Part shown: in pieces, positions 51,149-59,257 of the stretch
How positions within the stretch are numbered: the first letter of the stretch is position 1
Layout: each line of letters opens with the position of its first letter
DNA from: Haloarchaeobius litoreus
GTDB taxonomy: Archaea > Halobacteriota > Halobacteria > Halobacteriales > Natrialbaceae
DNA: 64,000 nucleotides
Assembly (NCBI RefSeq): GCF_024495425.1
Contig: NZ_JANHJR010000003.1
Coordinates: 806,001 to 870,000, forward strand
Direction of reading: 5' to 3'
Notes under the pieces: model-generated
The model's database searches: none
Told to the model about the DNA's origin: nothing
What the model saw: only the letters and a program-made list of their open reading frames with translations
Made by a program: the position numbers and the translations under genes

Positions 51149-52126
51149 TTGTTATATCACACACTAATTTTAGGACTAAACAGGTTTAACATTGGTGTCG
51201 AGAACCACCACACGACACGTGATTTTGGGAAGCGATGAAGACGAGAAAAGCGAAGGAGGAGGGAGAGAACCCAACTGCGTTGAAGATGAAATCCCCCTTG
51301 ACAAGAGAAAAAGGGGGAAGGTCACCACGGGGAACCAAACAAAGACGGACTATGCATATGGACGCGATCCTGTCAAGGCCCAAGCGGGCAAGCAAAAGTA
51401 GGAGCCGGCTAGCAATAAAACCAACGCGAATCACAGAGAATACTAGCCGGCAAGCCAAACCTGCCTGCCGGTAGTGGGTCGAGAATGAGGAAAAGTGTCC
51501 CGAGGCACCACCCCGGGTAGATGTTGTGACACGGGACACGAATGTGTCCTACACTAACCTAAGAACCGAGAGAACTTAAATATTACCCACGAATGCCACT
51601 AGCTAATCAGTTTAGAAAGACGGGGGAACCATCCCCGTCATGTGGCATGCCTATCATGGCTTTTCTAATCGCCACAGTCACCTGACCGGTGACACCCGAC
51701 GTTTATCGTCTCACCATGTAGGTGTTACGCACGGCCCGCATTTGGAATCGGCAGGTACAGCCACTCTCTAGGTGCCAGAGCACCCCCGATATCCGAAATC
51801 GCCAGACGTAACGACGATGAAAACACCATATCGGGGGTATCGGGGGTAATCAGAAAAACTCAGAGCCAGCACAGAGCTACAATTGCTGCTACCTCTTTGT
51901 AGAAAATGGCCTACCCCCCAATACCCCAGATATTGTCGACCCGTCAGCCCTCGCCACACTGCTGTCGGTGCTGTCGCTGCAAGTGCGGACGTGATGAAAA
52001 TTAGCTGCGGTGACGTGCTTCTCGGAATCTGCCAAAGCCTTAATACAAACAAGGTGGAATGTCAGGGTAAGCAACAGACGAGCCGTCCTAACCAGACGGG
52101 ATCGAGTTTGTTGTGGCACGCCTATC
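51149..52126. other. Repeat-rich 980-bp non-coding region, probable replication origin
   Basis: No ORF with haloarchaeal codon use. Structures include a TCCCCCTT/AAGGGGGA hairpin near 51290-51317; GTGTCCCG...CGGGACAC and GGACAC-GAAT-GTGTCC near 51495-51549; and GACGGGG-7nt-CCCCGTC at 51619-51639. ACCCCCGATAT (51782) faces ATATCGGGGGT (51828), with a further TATCGGGGGT copy directly after it. A TACCCCCCAATACCCC block lies near 51910. It also holds several CTAG-containing cores and an 18-bp repeat shared with the start of the primase gene. The position directly before the replication gene makes it the best origin candidate; function is inferred. Confidence 0.5.
51642..51659 (+). repeat. 18-bp repeat shared with the primase start region
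   Basis: GTGGCATGCCTATCATGG here matches GTGGCACGCCTATCATGG at 52113-52130 with one difference. In the second copy the ATG is the proposed primase-helicase start. In this copy the ATG opens a nine-codon frame (MAFLIATVT) ending at 51685 and followed by a GTCACC/GGTGAC hairpin. Confidence 0.55.
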
Positions 52127-54538
52127 ATGGTATCTAGCAACAACCGCGGACAGTCAGACGACTCTCCGCACACGGCAGACGCAGACGAACAGAACACAAC
52201 CAACGATTGCAACAACCACGGTTCCGACATCGACGGCAAAGTCGGCGATTCTATCCCAGCTAACGGAGACTCTCCCGACACAGACGAGTTGGACGAAGAG
52301 TCAGTCAGTTCGGACGAGATTACCGACGAGATCGAGGAGATGTTCGAGAACCAACTCGAACGTAGCGACGAGTTTGAGGAGCGCATCGAAGAAATCGTCG
52401 AGAACCACGACGGACGCATCAACTTCGAACACATCACCCTGAAGCTCGCACGTGAGTTCGAAGAAGATGAATCGTCGATTGATAGCGCGCTGAACGTCGT
52501 CGCCTCCGTCAAAGACGGCGACGTAGTCGGTGTCGCCTCTGCTGCGGAACGCGCGATGGGAGACACAGACTTGACGTGGGATATGGTGAAGGCCGGTTAC
52601 GGGTGCGACCCGAGTATGGTCGACGCGACCGACGTCACGACGAAGAGCGATGTGACGTCATGGGCTCGCGAGAAGTGTGTCGAGTTCATGAACGACAACT
52701 ACCATTGGGTGTATCTTGTTGACAAAAATCGTGGTATCGAGGAATTCTACGCGTACGACGACGACATCGGGTACTACGTTGACGATGCGAAAGACGTCGT
52801 CGGTCGGCTGATGGACGAACATCTCGGACGGCACAGCAACACTCACGAAGTCAATGAGGTGACGCGGAAGCTGAAGGCCGCGAATAAGGTGACGTCAGTC
52901 GACGAGATGAATGCCGGTGACAAGCCGCTGCGCTGTGTCGAAAACGGTGTGCTGGACGTTGAAACCTGGGAGCTGTACGACCACGACCCAGAGTACCGGT
53001 TCACCCGGCGCATCAACGCAGCTTGGAACCCGGACGTCGATACCAGCGATGTGGAGGATTTCCTTGACGAGATCACGAAGAACGACATTGACGCGAAGGT
53101 GCTCGCGGAAATGATGGGAGACACGCTGACCGACCACTATAAACGACAATGGTTCGGCATGCTGTACGGCGGTGGTGCGAATGGTAAGTCGGTACTGCTG
53201 AACGTGCTGCGAGCGGTGTTGGGGCATGAAAACGTCTCGACCGAGTCGCTGCACGACATCGCGGAGACGCGTTGGGCGTCTGGGCAGATGGCCGGTGGGA
53301 TGGGTGCGTGGGCGAATCTCGACCCTGAAGTGTCGGCAAGGAGGATTGTGAACACAGCACCCATCAAGAACAACACGGGTAACGACGCTACGTCGCACGA
53401 GTTCAAAGGGCAGGACAAATTCAGCGCGGTGAACACTGCGAAGATGATTTTCGGCATGAACAAACCGTCGATTTTCGACGAAGAGAAGCGCGCTATTGTC
53501 CGTCGTATCAAGCCGGTCGAGTTGCCGTATGCGTTCCTGCCGGAGGATGAAGTTGATGATGATGACCCGATGCAGGAGGTTCGTGACTCCGACAAAGAGG
53601 ACAAGCTGACAACGGATGAGAGTCGTGCTGCGTGGCTGCAAGTCATGGCAGAGGGTCTCCGTCGGCTCCGGGAGAATGATGGGTTCAGTTACGAGCGCAG
53701 TCAGCGGGAGCTCTTCGATTCGTATCAGTCGGCGGCAGATACGTTCTGGAAGTTCCAGCACGAATGTCTACAGAACGTCCGTACGACGTACAATGATACG
53801 GATACGCCGGTTTACCTGACGTTCAACGAGATTCATAGCGCCTACGCGAGCTACTGTCATGATCACGATGAGACCCCGATGCCGGAGAGTGAATTCGCGC
53901 AGGAACTGAACAAGATTGGGAATTTGGACATCGAGAAGTACCATCCGGGGGACGCTGACGGTGCGAATTCGCGGAAGTACCTGGCGTTCACCGAACATGG
54001 GTTCAGGCACGCGATAACGTCCACGCAGAAGCGTTTTCATCTGCGGGTCGATGAAGTGGATGTCCCGACCATGGCCGGCGGTGATGACTCTGACACGGAG
54101 CATGAGGGGTGCGAAGACCTGTCCGGTCGTGTTGTTAGTGCTATCACCCATCTGAACGAGGAAAACGACTCAGAAGCTAATTTCCGGTCGATTGTCGAGC
54201 ACTGTCGTGACGAGGAGGAACTTTCCGGATTGCTCGATACCGTCGACACGCTCGAAGAGGGTGGCGTCATCGAACAGGACGACGGCGTTTACCACGTGGT
54301 CGAAGACGACGTGCTCGACAAAGGCGGTGAGGATGGTGTCGATGAAGACCTGTGTAACCGTGTACTCGCGGAGGTAAAGAGTAGTGCTGGTGAAGACGGA
54401 GTGACGCCACCGACGGTTGCTGGTGGCATCGAGGAGAGTGCTGGAGATGTCCTGCCGGTCTTGGAGTCACTGGTCGACGAAGGTGAACTGGAACGGAAGC
54501 CAGGTACGCGCTTCGCCCCTCGGAAGGGTGATGCCTAA
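52127..54538 (+). CDS. D5/P4-family primase-helicase (replication protein)
   Basis: About 803 residues from ATG at 52127; an earlier frame start at 52010 would translate origin repeats. The first 110 residues are highly acidic. The middle (YDDDIGYYVDDAK, ENGVLDVETWELYDHDP) matches the D5_N region. The SF3 helicase core has Walker A LYGGGANGKSVLLNVL near residue 347, FKGQDKFSAVNTAKMIFGMN for the B'/C motifs, and RRIKPVELPYAF. The C-terminus carries winged-helix-like repeats (LLDTVDTLEEGGVIEQDDG, VLPVLESLVDEGELERKPG). No complete archaeo-eukaryotic primase motif is seen N-terminally. Drives replication of the element from the adjacent origin. Confidence 0.9.
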   Translation: MVSSNNRGQSDDSPHTADADEQNTTNDCNNHGSDIDGKVGDSIPANGDSPDTDELDEESVSSDEITDEIEEMFENQLERSDEFEERIEEIVENHDGRINFEHITLKLAREFEEDESSIDSALNVVASVKDGDVVGVASAAERAMGDTDLTWDMVKAGYGCDPSMVDATDVTTKSDVTSWAREKCVEFMNDNYHWVYLVDKNRGIEEFYAYDDDIGYYVDDAKDVVGRLMDEHLGRHSNTHEVNEVTRKLKAANKVTSVDEMNAGDKPLRCVENGVLDVETWELYDHDPEYRFTRRINAAWNPDVDTSDVEDFLDEITKNDIDAKVLAEMMGDTLTDHYKRQWFGMLYGGGANGKSVLLNVLRAVLGHENVSTESLHDIAETRWASGQMAGGMGAWANLDPEVSARRIVNTAPIKNNTGNDATSHEFKGQDKFSAVNTAKMIFGMNKPSIFDEEKRAIVRRIKPVELPYAFLPEDEVDDDDPMQEVRDSDKEDKLTTDESRAAWLQVMAEGLRRLRENDGFSYERSQRELFDSYQSAADTFWKFQHECLQNVRTTYNDTDTPVYLTFNEIHSAYASYCHDHDETPMPESEFAQELNKIGNLDIEKYHPGDADGANSRKYLAFTEHGFRHAITSTQKRFHLRVDEVDVPTMAGGDDSDTEHEGCEDLSGRVVSAITHLNEENDSEANFRSIVEHCRDEEELSGLLDTVDTLEEGGVIEQDDGVYHVVEDDVLDKGGEDGVDEDLCNRVLAEVKSSAGEDGVTPPTVAGGIEESAGDVLPVLESLVDEGELERKPGTRFAPRKGDA

Positions 54539-54756
54539 TGTCGGATCAAGAAGTCGCGACTGAGTCTGTGCTGCAATATCACGCGGATAGTCTTGGGGTC
54601 GACCTGGACTACCTCCTCGATGAAGGCAGAGAGTCGGGGTTGATTCGGTATGATGCCGCGATTCGTGTGGGAGATGAGACGGTGCATCGGTATCTGATTG
54701 ATGGGACTCTTCGGGAATTCATCGAGTGGGCTGAGAGGGCTGTCGAAGCCAACTGA
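54538..54756 (+). CDS. Small acidic protein downstream of the primase
   Basis: 72 residues starting MSDQEVATESVLQYHADSLGVDLDYLLDEGRESGLIRYD and ending in a helix (REFIEWAERAVEAN). The ATG overlaps the primase stop (TAATG), so the two are coupled. Possibly a replication accessory factor; unassigned. Confidence 0.6.
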   Translation: MSDQEVATESVLQYHADSLGVDLDYLLDEGRESGLIRYDAAIRVGDETVHRYLIDGTLREFIEWAERAVEAN

Positions 54757-55432
54757 CGTTCCGCCGCACCCTCGTTTCTTTTCATTTTCTTGATGTAGCA
54801 TTCTGAGGGGTGCGTTTGCCACCTCTTCACTTCGACCCGACACCGTCGTTTCCAGTCTGCATGGTCTGCATGATAGGGGGTTCTTTGGGACGTTTGGCCG
54901 ACCATGCACGGCATTTTGCGGAATATATTGACCGCTTAGGCCCGGAGCGGGGAATATATTCGAGGATCAACGATATATGAGAATTGGCATCAAATGTAGC
55001 GACGCGTTCGCGGAATATATTGGCCGGATAGGCCCGGAGCGGGGAATATGTTTTTTGTTTAGCGGTAGACTCCGATGTCAGAATAACACTCGCTACGATT
55101 GTAGCGACCGATGCGCTGTCGAGAACGGGTTTCCGGCATTATTTCCGCCGCTCAGCCCCGTTCCCGGCAGTCACATTGGTAGCGACGGCTAGCCGGCAAG
55201 CCGAGGTGGTCGAGGGTGCGTTTGGAGTTACTAATTCTTGATTCGTAAGCAGATTGATAGTGCTAGCCGGTTAGTATCACTCGGTTTTACAACCGACGCA
55301 TAACCCTTTAATGTAACAAACACTTATCTAGAACCGATGACACAGTCGCCCGCTACGCCAGTGCCCTCCACGCTCTGTCGCAGCTCCCATTGAGAAATAG
55401 TTGGTCGAGTGAAAATAAGTCCAAGATCAAAT
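54757..55432. other. Non-coding control region between replication and structural modules
   Basis: About 675 bp. It holds two 43-bp direct repeats (54918-54960 and 55010-55052), three GTAGCGAC boxes (near 54997, 55099 and 55179), two CTAGCCGG cores (55187 and 55262), and an AT-rich TATA-like CCCTTTAATG near 55303-55312 that could promote the structural operon. Overlapping short frames in this area lack coding character. Confidence 0.55.
54918..55052 (+). repeat. Pair of 43-bp direct repeats, each with ATATATT boxes
   Basis: Each copy starts GCGGAATATATTG, has the centre AGGCCCGGAGCGGGGAATAT, and ends TT. Copies at 54918 and 55010 (92 bp apart) differ at four positions. Within each, GGAATATAT occurs twice, spaced about 31 bp, suggesting paired protein sites on one helix face. 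Confidence 0.65.
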
Positions 55433-55924
55433 ATGGCAATCAACAATTCACAAGACGTTATCGACACTATCCAGAACAACATCGCATACCTGTTCGCGTT
55501 CATCGCGCTGCTCGGGTATGCCGCAGTAATCAAATTCACAGGCTCATTCACAGCCCTGCCCACCCACGGCGCCAGCGGATTGTTCTCCACCACAGGAGAA
55601 TTCTACAGTTTCGACTGGGATGCCACAACCTACGTGGTGACATGGGCGATGGGCCTGTCAATCGTCGGGATCGTCGGCGCATACATGTCAGACCCCGTAA
55701 CCGGGGACATGGCGTTCGAGAAGTTGTCTCCCGCCGAATTCCGAGCGCGCATCGATGAAGCCGCACTCGAACTCGCCGGTGCGTCCCTGTTCCTCATCGT
55801 CCCAGCTGTGAAGCTGTTCGACGTCGGGAATCTCTGGACGGATTTCGCGGGCACGACCACGTTCAGCGTCGCGATGATGGTGCTTGGCACGGTCGGCGCA
55901 GTTGCGGTGGTGTATCTCGACTAA
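55433..55924 (+). CDS. Multi-span membrane protein of the virion (pleolipovirus VP3-like)
   Basis: 163 residues with four hydrophobic segments (IAYLFAFIALLGYAAVI, TTYVVTWAMGLSIVGIVGAYM, LELAGASLFLIVPAVKLF, FSVAMMVLGTVGAVAVVYL). Size, topology and position before the spike gene match the internal membrane proteins (VP3 type) of pleolipoviruses. ATG at 55433 is preferred to GTG at 55409. First gene of the structural operon. Confidence 0.8.
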   Translation: MAINNSQDVIDTIQNNIAYLFAFIALLGYAAVIKFTGSFTALPTHGASGLFSTTGEFYSFDWDATTYVVTWAMGLSIVGIVGAYMSDPVTGDMAFEKLSPAEFRARIDEAALELAGASLFLIVPAVKLFDVGNLWTDFAGTTTFSVAMMVLGTVGAVAVVYLD

Positions 55925-55946
55925 AATTCCATCCAGGTGACAATCT

Positions 55947-56111
55947 ATGAAGGATAATTTGCATTTGTTGCTTGCGTCTGCGATGTTGCACGGTATTGCC
56001 GGCAACATCATCCGGCTGACTTTAGGGCCGGATTTGCGGTTGCAGACGCTGCTGATGCTGCTTGTACTTGTCGGGATTTTCGTCTCCTGGATGGAATCTA
56101 ATAACAATTAG
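55947..56111 (+). CDS. Tiny membrane protein (54 aa)
   Basis: Reads MKDNLHLLLASAMLHGIAGN, then IIRLTLGPDLRLQ and a hydrophobic helix (TLLMLLVLVGIFVSWM) ending ESNNN. A GGTGA ribosome-binding motif lies 8 bp upstream of ATG 55947. It sits in the structural operon between the VP3-like gene and another small membrane protein. Likely a virion or assembly membrane protein. Confidence 0.7.
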   Translation: MKDNLHLLLASAMLHGIAGNIIRLTLGPDLRLQTLLMLLVLVGIFVSWMESNNN

Positions 56112-56124
56112 GTGATTCAAATTT

Positions 56125-56307
56125 ATGTCAACAATTAGTGTAGCGTCAATCGACATCGACATTCCAAGTCTTCTGGTGGGGGTCGGGGCCGGCGTCGCCG
56201 GGCTCGACATGCTCTCAGTGACCGCTATCGCCGGGTTCAGTGTCCTCAGCATTGGACTCGCAGCGGTTGCGTTCGGGTACCTCCACGCGAAGTACAACCA
56301 AGGGTGA
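56125..56307 (+). CDS. Small virion-type membrane protein (60 aa)
   Basis: 60 residues with two hydrophobic segments (SLLVGVGAGVAGLDMLSVTAI and GFSVLSIGLAAVAFGYL). It is preceded by a GGTGA motif, as for the gene before. Its stop overlaps a GTG that could start the spike gene. Pleolipovirus structural clusters contain similar small membrane proteins; specific role unknown. Confidence 0.7.
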   Translation: MSTISVASIDIDIPSLLVGVGAGVAGLDMLSVTAIAGFSVLSIGLAAVAFGYLHAKYNQG

Positions 56308-56315
56308 ATCGAATC

Positions 56316-58268
56316 ATGAATAACTATTCACAGACAATCAAGAAAACCGGCACGCTACTGCTGGTCGCAGCGATCATGCTGCAAGCCTCGGTGGCTCCGG
56401 TCGCCGCCGACCCAGGCGACGCCGCGACAGGCGCAGAATGCAGTCTGCGCGGGTCTGCTGGGTTCTGGGGTGGATTCCTCGGAATCGACGTGAAGCAATG
56501 CCAAACGCCGGCTGAAACAGTTGCGCAGACACACGCTGATACCTACACACAGGGCTTGTCAGCGTTTGACAAGCAGAAGTTGTCTACAACAAACTATCAG
56601 AACCAGCTGAACCACAGTCGGAATACATGCCTGTGTAAAGTGAAGGCTGACGTCATCGAAGCCCTGCAAAACGGCACATCGAAGACTGCTGCGAAAGACA
56701 AGGTCAACGAGACGATCGACAGTCACTACGCAGCAATCCAACACAACGTCATCCAGTCTCACGCCTCACAAACCTCAGAGCTGTATTACGTGATGGCGAC
56801 AATCCAGAACGGCGAATTGTACCAGACGATGTGGACTGACAACGACGGTGGCAGCGACTATGGGCTGAACTACCAGATCGATTCGTCCGAGACATTCGGG
56901 ACAGTGAACCGGACGGTGAATCTCGTCGACGGTAACACGACAGAAATCAATGCTGTCTATGTCCATGATAATGGCGCCAGCACGACGTTCAACCCATTCA
57001 ATTCTAGCCTGTCAAGCGCTGACCGGGACGAATCCCTTTGGATGTTCGAACCCGGGAAAACGTACGCAAACTATGACAATAACGCGGAGAACGCAGACTA
57101 TCTCTACCACGAGCAGTCGTGGGCGAACGTCTGGGATGCTATCCAAGACGAACATGATTACGTCACGAACAACAGCATGCAGTACGTCGAGGACGTCTAC
57201 GCGAATTACAACGCCAGCGACTTCAGCGATACTGACGCGCAGGAACTGCACAGCGCGTGCAGCCTGAACACGCTCGGCACCGACACGGACTCCACAGGAA
57301 GCCTCTCCTGGGCTCGCGCTGCGGCTGCGACGGCTGGGTACGACACGAACGTCAACAACAGCTTCGTTGTGACCTACACCCCTGCTTCGGGTGAAACGTT
57401 CGTTGGTGACACCTCCGTTACTGCATCGACGCCAGATCTCAACATGACATCTGTGTCGATTGGTGCGAACGCGATCGTGACCGGCACAGAGTCGTTCAGC
57501 GTTGACCTGGACGGTACGAACATCTCGTCACCACAGTTGGTGCTTCACAGCACGGCTGACGACAGCGTGATTACGTCGGTACCGCTCACCGATGGGAACG
57601 CTGACGGAACGTACAACGGTGCCCTCACCGCAGGGAACTACAGCACGCTCACAAACGGTGACACCGTCACCGCGAGCGTTGAAGCGACCGCAAGCGGGAC
57701 TGCGACCCGGATTGACATCGGGACGTGGACGTACGCTCCGAACGGCGGAGCAAGCGTCGAGCTTGATGGTGCGCTGTACACCGACTGGGCGCCGGCTGTG
57801 ACGAACAGCTCGTTCACAGTGAATCAGACGTACGACACTGCCAACGCTGGCGGTGAATCCGTCATCTTCCTCGATAGCGATGGCGTGAACAAGGGCTACC
57901 ACACCCTTGACGGCACGTTCACCATCAATTCGATGTACAATCCGACCACCGGCGAATCGGTGAATTCCACGACGCTCGAAGACTACAACACCCAAACCAC
58001 GGACGCTTCCCTCACGCTCGAGGAAGTCGAGAAGATCCTCGACTACCGCCAGCAATACCGGGATAATTGGAATCCGACGGTGACGATCGGCGGCGGGGAC
58101 GGCCTATTCAGCGGTCTCGGCGACGCGCTCGGCGTCGGCGGGATCATCATCGTGGTCGTGATTGGCGGTGCAATTTACCTCTACCTCCAACAGAACGGCG
58201 GTGGTGGCGGAGGTTCGGGCGATACGTACGTCGTCACATCCGGCAAGGGTCGGGGTGGTAACAAGTAA
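56316..58268 (+). CDS. Spike protein (pleolipovirus VP4/VP5-like)
   Basis: 650 residues. A signal peptide (KTGTLLLVAAIMLQASVAPVAA) is cleaved after ADP. A large Asn/Thr/Ser-rich, beta-rich ectodomain follows, with cysteines C-CLC and many potential N-glycosylation sites (NNT, NST, NFS). A membrane-proximal coiled coil (LTLEEVEKILDYRQQYRDNW) precedes a C-terminal anchor (GIIIVVVIGGAIYLYL, about 608-625) and a short Gly/Lys-rich tail. This is the arrangement of pleolipovirus spikes that mediate receptor binding and membrane fusion. ATG at 56316 is used, with GTG at 56304 as alternative. Confidence 0.88.
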   Translation: MNNYSQTIKKTGTLLLVAAIMLQASVAPVAADPGDAATGAECSLRGSAGFWGGFLGIDVKQCQTPAETVAQTHADTYTQGLSAFDKQKLSTTNYQNQLNHSRNTCLCKVKADVIEALQNGTSKTAAKDKVNETIDSHYAAIQHNVIQSHASQTSELYYVMATIQNGELYQTMWTDNDGGSDYGLNYQIDSSETFGTVNRTVNLVDGNTTEINAVYVHDNGASTTFNPFNSSLSSADRDESLWMFEPGKTYANYDNNAENADYLYHEQSWANVWDAIQDEHDYVTNNSMQYVEDVYANYNASDFSDTDAQELHSACSLNTLGTDTDSTGSLSWARAAAATAGYDTNVNNSFVVTYTPASGETFVGDTSVTASTPDLNMTSVSIGANAIVTGTESFSVDLDGTNISSPQLVLHSTADDSVITSVPLTDGNADGTYNGALTAGNYSTLTNGDTVTASVEATASGTATRIDIGTWTYAPNGGASVELDGALYTDWAPAVTNSSFTVNQTYDTANAGGESVIFLDSDGVNKGYHTLDGTFTINSMYNPTTGESVNSTTLEDYNTQTTDASLTLEEVEKILDYRQQYRDNWNPTVTIGGGDGLFSGLGDALGVGGIIIVVVIGGAIYLYLQQNGGGGGGSGDTYVVTSGKGRGGNK

Positions 58269-58311
58269 CCGAACTCCTCGGTTTTGTTCGCAACCTATAT
58301 TGCAATTTTTT

Positions 58312-58413
58312 GGGGTGTGTGGCCTTCTGGGCCGTGTTTTCCGCCACACGCGTGGGTAATAGACCGGTTGGCGGTTTCCAAGCCCAATCGGGGTTCGATT
58401 CCCCGGCACCCCA
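58312..58413 (+). other. tRNA-like element between spike and next structural gene
   Basis: A 102-nt stretch. Its ends pair as a 7-bp acceptor stem: GGGGTGT with GCACCCC (one T-G pair), then A. The 3' part has a perfect T arm, CGGGG-TTCGATT-CCCCG. The interior is 70 nt and holds GGCC-TTCTG-GGCC and a CCGCCA/TGGCGG hairpin, and cannot be folded into a standard D and anticodon arm by eye. It could be an intron-containing or long-variable-arm viral tRNA, a degenerate tRNA, or a tRNA-mimic control element. The antisense reading frame here is an artefact of the tRNA sequence. Confidence 0.45.
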
Positions 58414-58450
58414 CTCCGGCGAGCGTCTCCGCGTTCGTCTCCCTCCAACA

Positions 58451-59257
58451 ATGAAACGAAGCAAACAAACCGCAGCAATACTGCTAACCGTCGCCCTTCT
58501 CGGGGCGCTAGCGGCACCAGCAGCAGCAGTTGCGCCAGACAACAACAGCAGTACAGATACACCAGACAACGACACAACCACAACAACTCCCTCGCCCCCA
58601 ACAACAACCCCTGAAGATAACGGAACCGACTCTGACGATGGCGATGAGACAGTGCACGTCGACGCAGGTTCCGACCAATCTCCGGGTGGGATTGTGGTGA
58701 ACGTCGGTGACGGCAATGGCGACGAAATCGACACAAGTGACAGGGCGGCGCAGGTCGGGCCGAACGTCGTCATTCACGACTACGGGTACGTGAAAGGCGA
58801 AGACAAAGCCTGGTTCGAACTCACCGTGAAACGCCCATCGGGTGTTGAGCTGGCGTACAGGGACGTGTTCCGTGGGCTCGACACTCGACAGTCTTCGCAG
58901 AAAATCGTCACCGGCACCGTCAACACCTACAGCCTCGATGAAGGTACGTATCGCGTCGAGGTGCCTGCGACCAGGTATGATGGCGGTGCACGCGTGACGC
59001 TCGGCGCAGGCGAAAATTACGCGACAATCCCCATCAACACGCCCGGAAATGGCCAAACCGTGCTTGACCGGCTAGTGTCGCTCGGGCTCGCGCTCGCCGC
59101 AATCGGCGCGTTCATGGCCGGAATCATCGTCAGAGTCGGGTACAAATTCTACCGGAAGCAGGAAACCGGCGACCCCGAAACGCTCGACGGCACGAAAATC
59201 GAGGGCGGGACGGTCGGTATCGACCACAGCGAAACCAGCGGGGGTGATGGTCGATGA
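58451..59257 (+). CDS. Secreted, membrane-anchored structural-module protein (pleolipovirus ORF6-like)
   Basis: 268 residues. A signal peptide (QTAAILLTVALLGALAAPAAA) is followed by a Thr/Asp/Pro-rich linker (about residues 30-75), likely O-glycosylated. A beta-domain comes next (VVIHDYGYVKGEDKAWFELTV ... GTYRVEVPATRYDGGARVTL). A single membrane helix (SLGLALAAIGAFMAGIIV, about 205-222) and a cytosolic tail follow. It precedes two more genes with 4-nt and 1-nt overlaps, as in betapleolipovirus clusters. Exact role unknown. Confidence 0.75.
   Translation: MKRSKQTAAILLTVALLGALAAPAAAVAPDNNSSTDTPDNDTTTTTPSPPTTTPEDNGTDSDDGDETVHVDAGSDQSPGGIVVNVGDGNGDEIDTSDRAAQVGPNVVIHDYGYVKGEDKAWFELTVKRPSGVELAYRDVFRGLDTRQSSQKIVTGTVNTYSLDEGTYRVEVPATRYDGGARVTLGAGENYATIPINTPGNGQTVLDRLVSLGLALAAIGAFMAGIIVRVGYKFYRKQETGDPETLDGTKIEGGTVGIDHSETSGGDGR

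Noticed and set aside
51192-51539. Short frames on both strands before the origin region
   Set aside because: Basic, low-complexity, codon usage unlike haloarchaeal genes, and overlapping hairpins; treated as non-coding.
54977-55192. 71-codon plus-strand frame over the 43-bp repeats
   Set aside because: It translates the repeat itself and has no promoter or acidic bias.
58310-58450. N-terminal extension of the ORF6-like protein through the tRNA-like element
   Set aside because: It translates the tRNA-like sequence; the ATG at 58451 gives a normal signal peptide.
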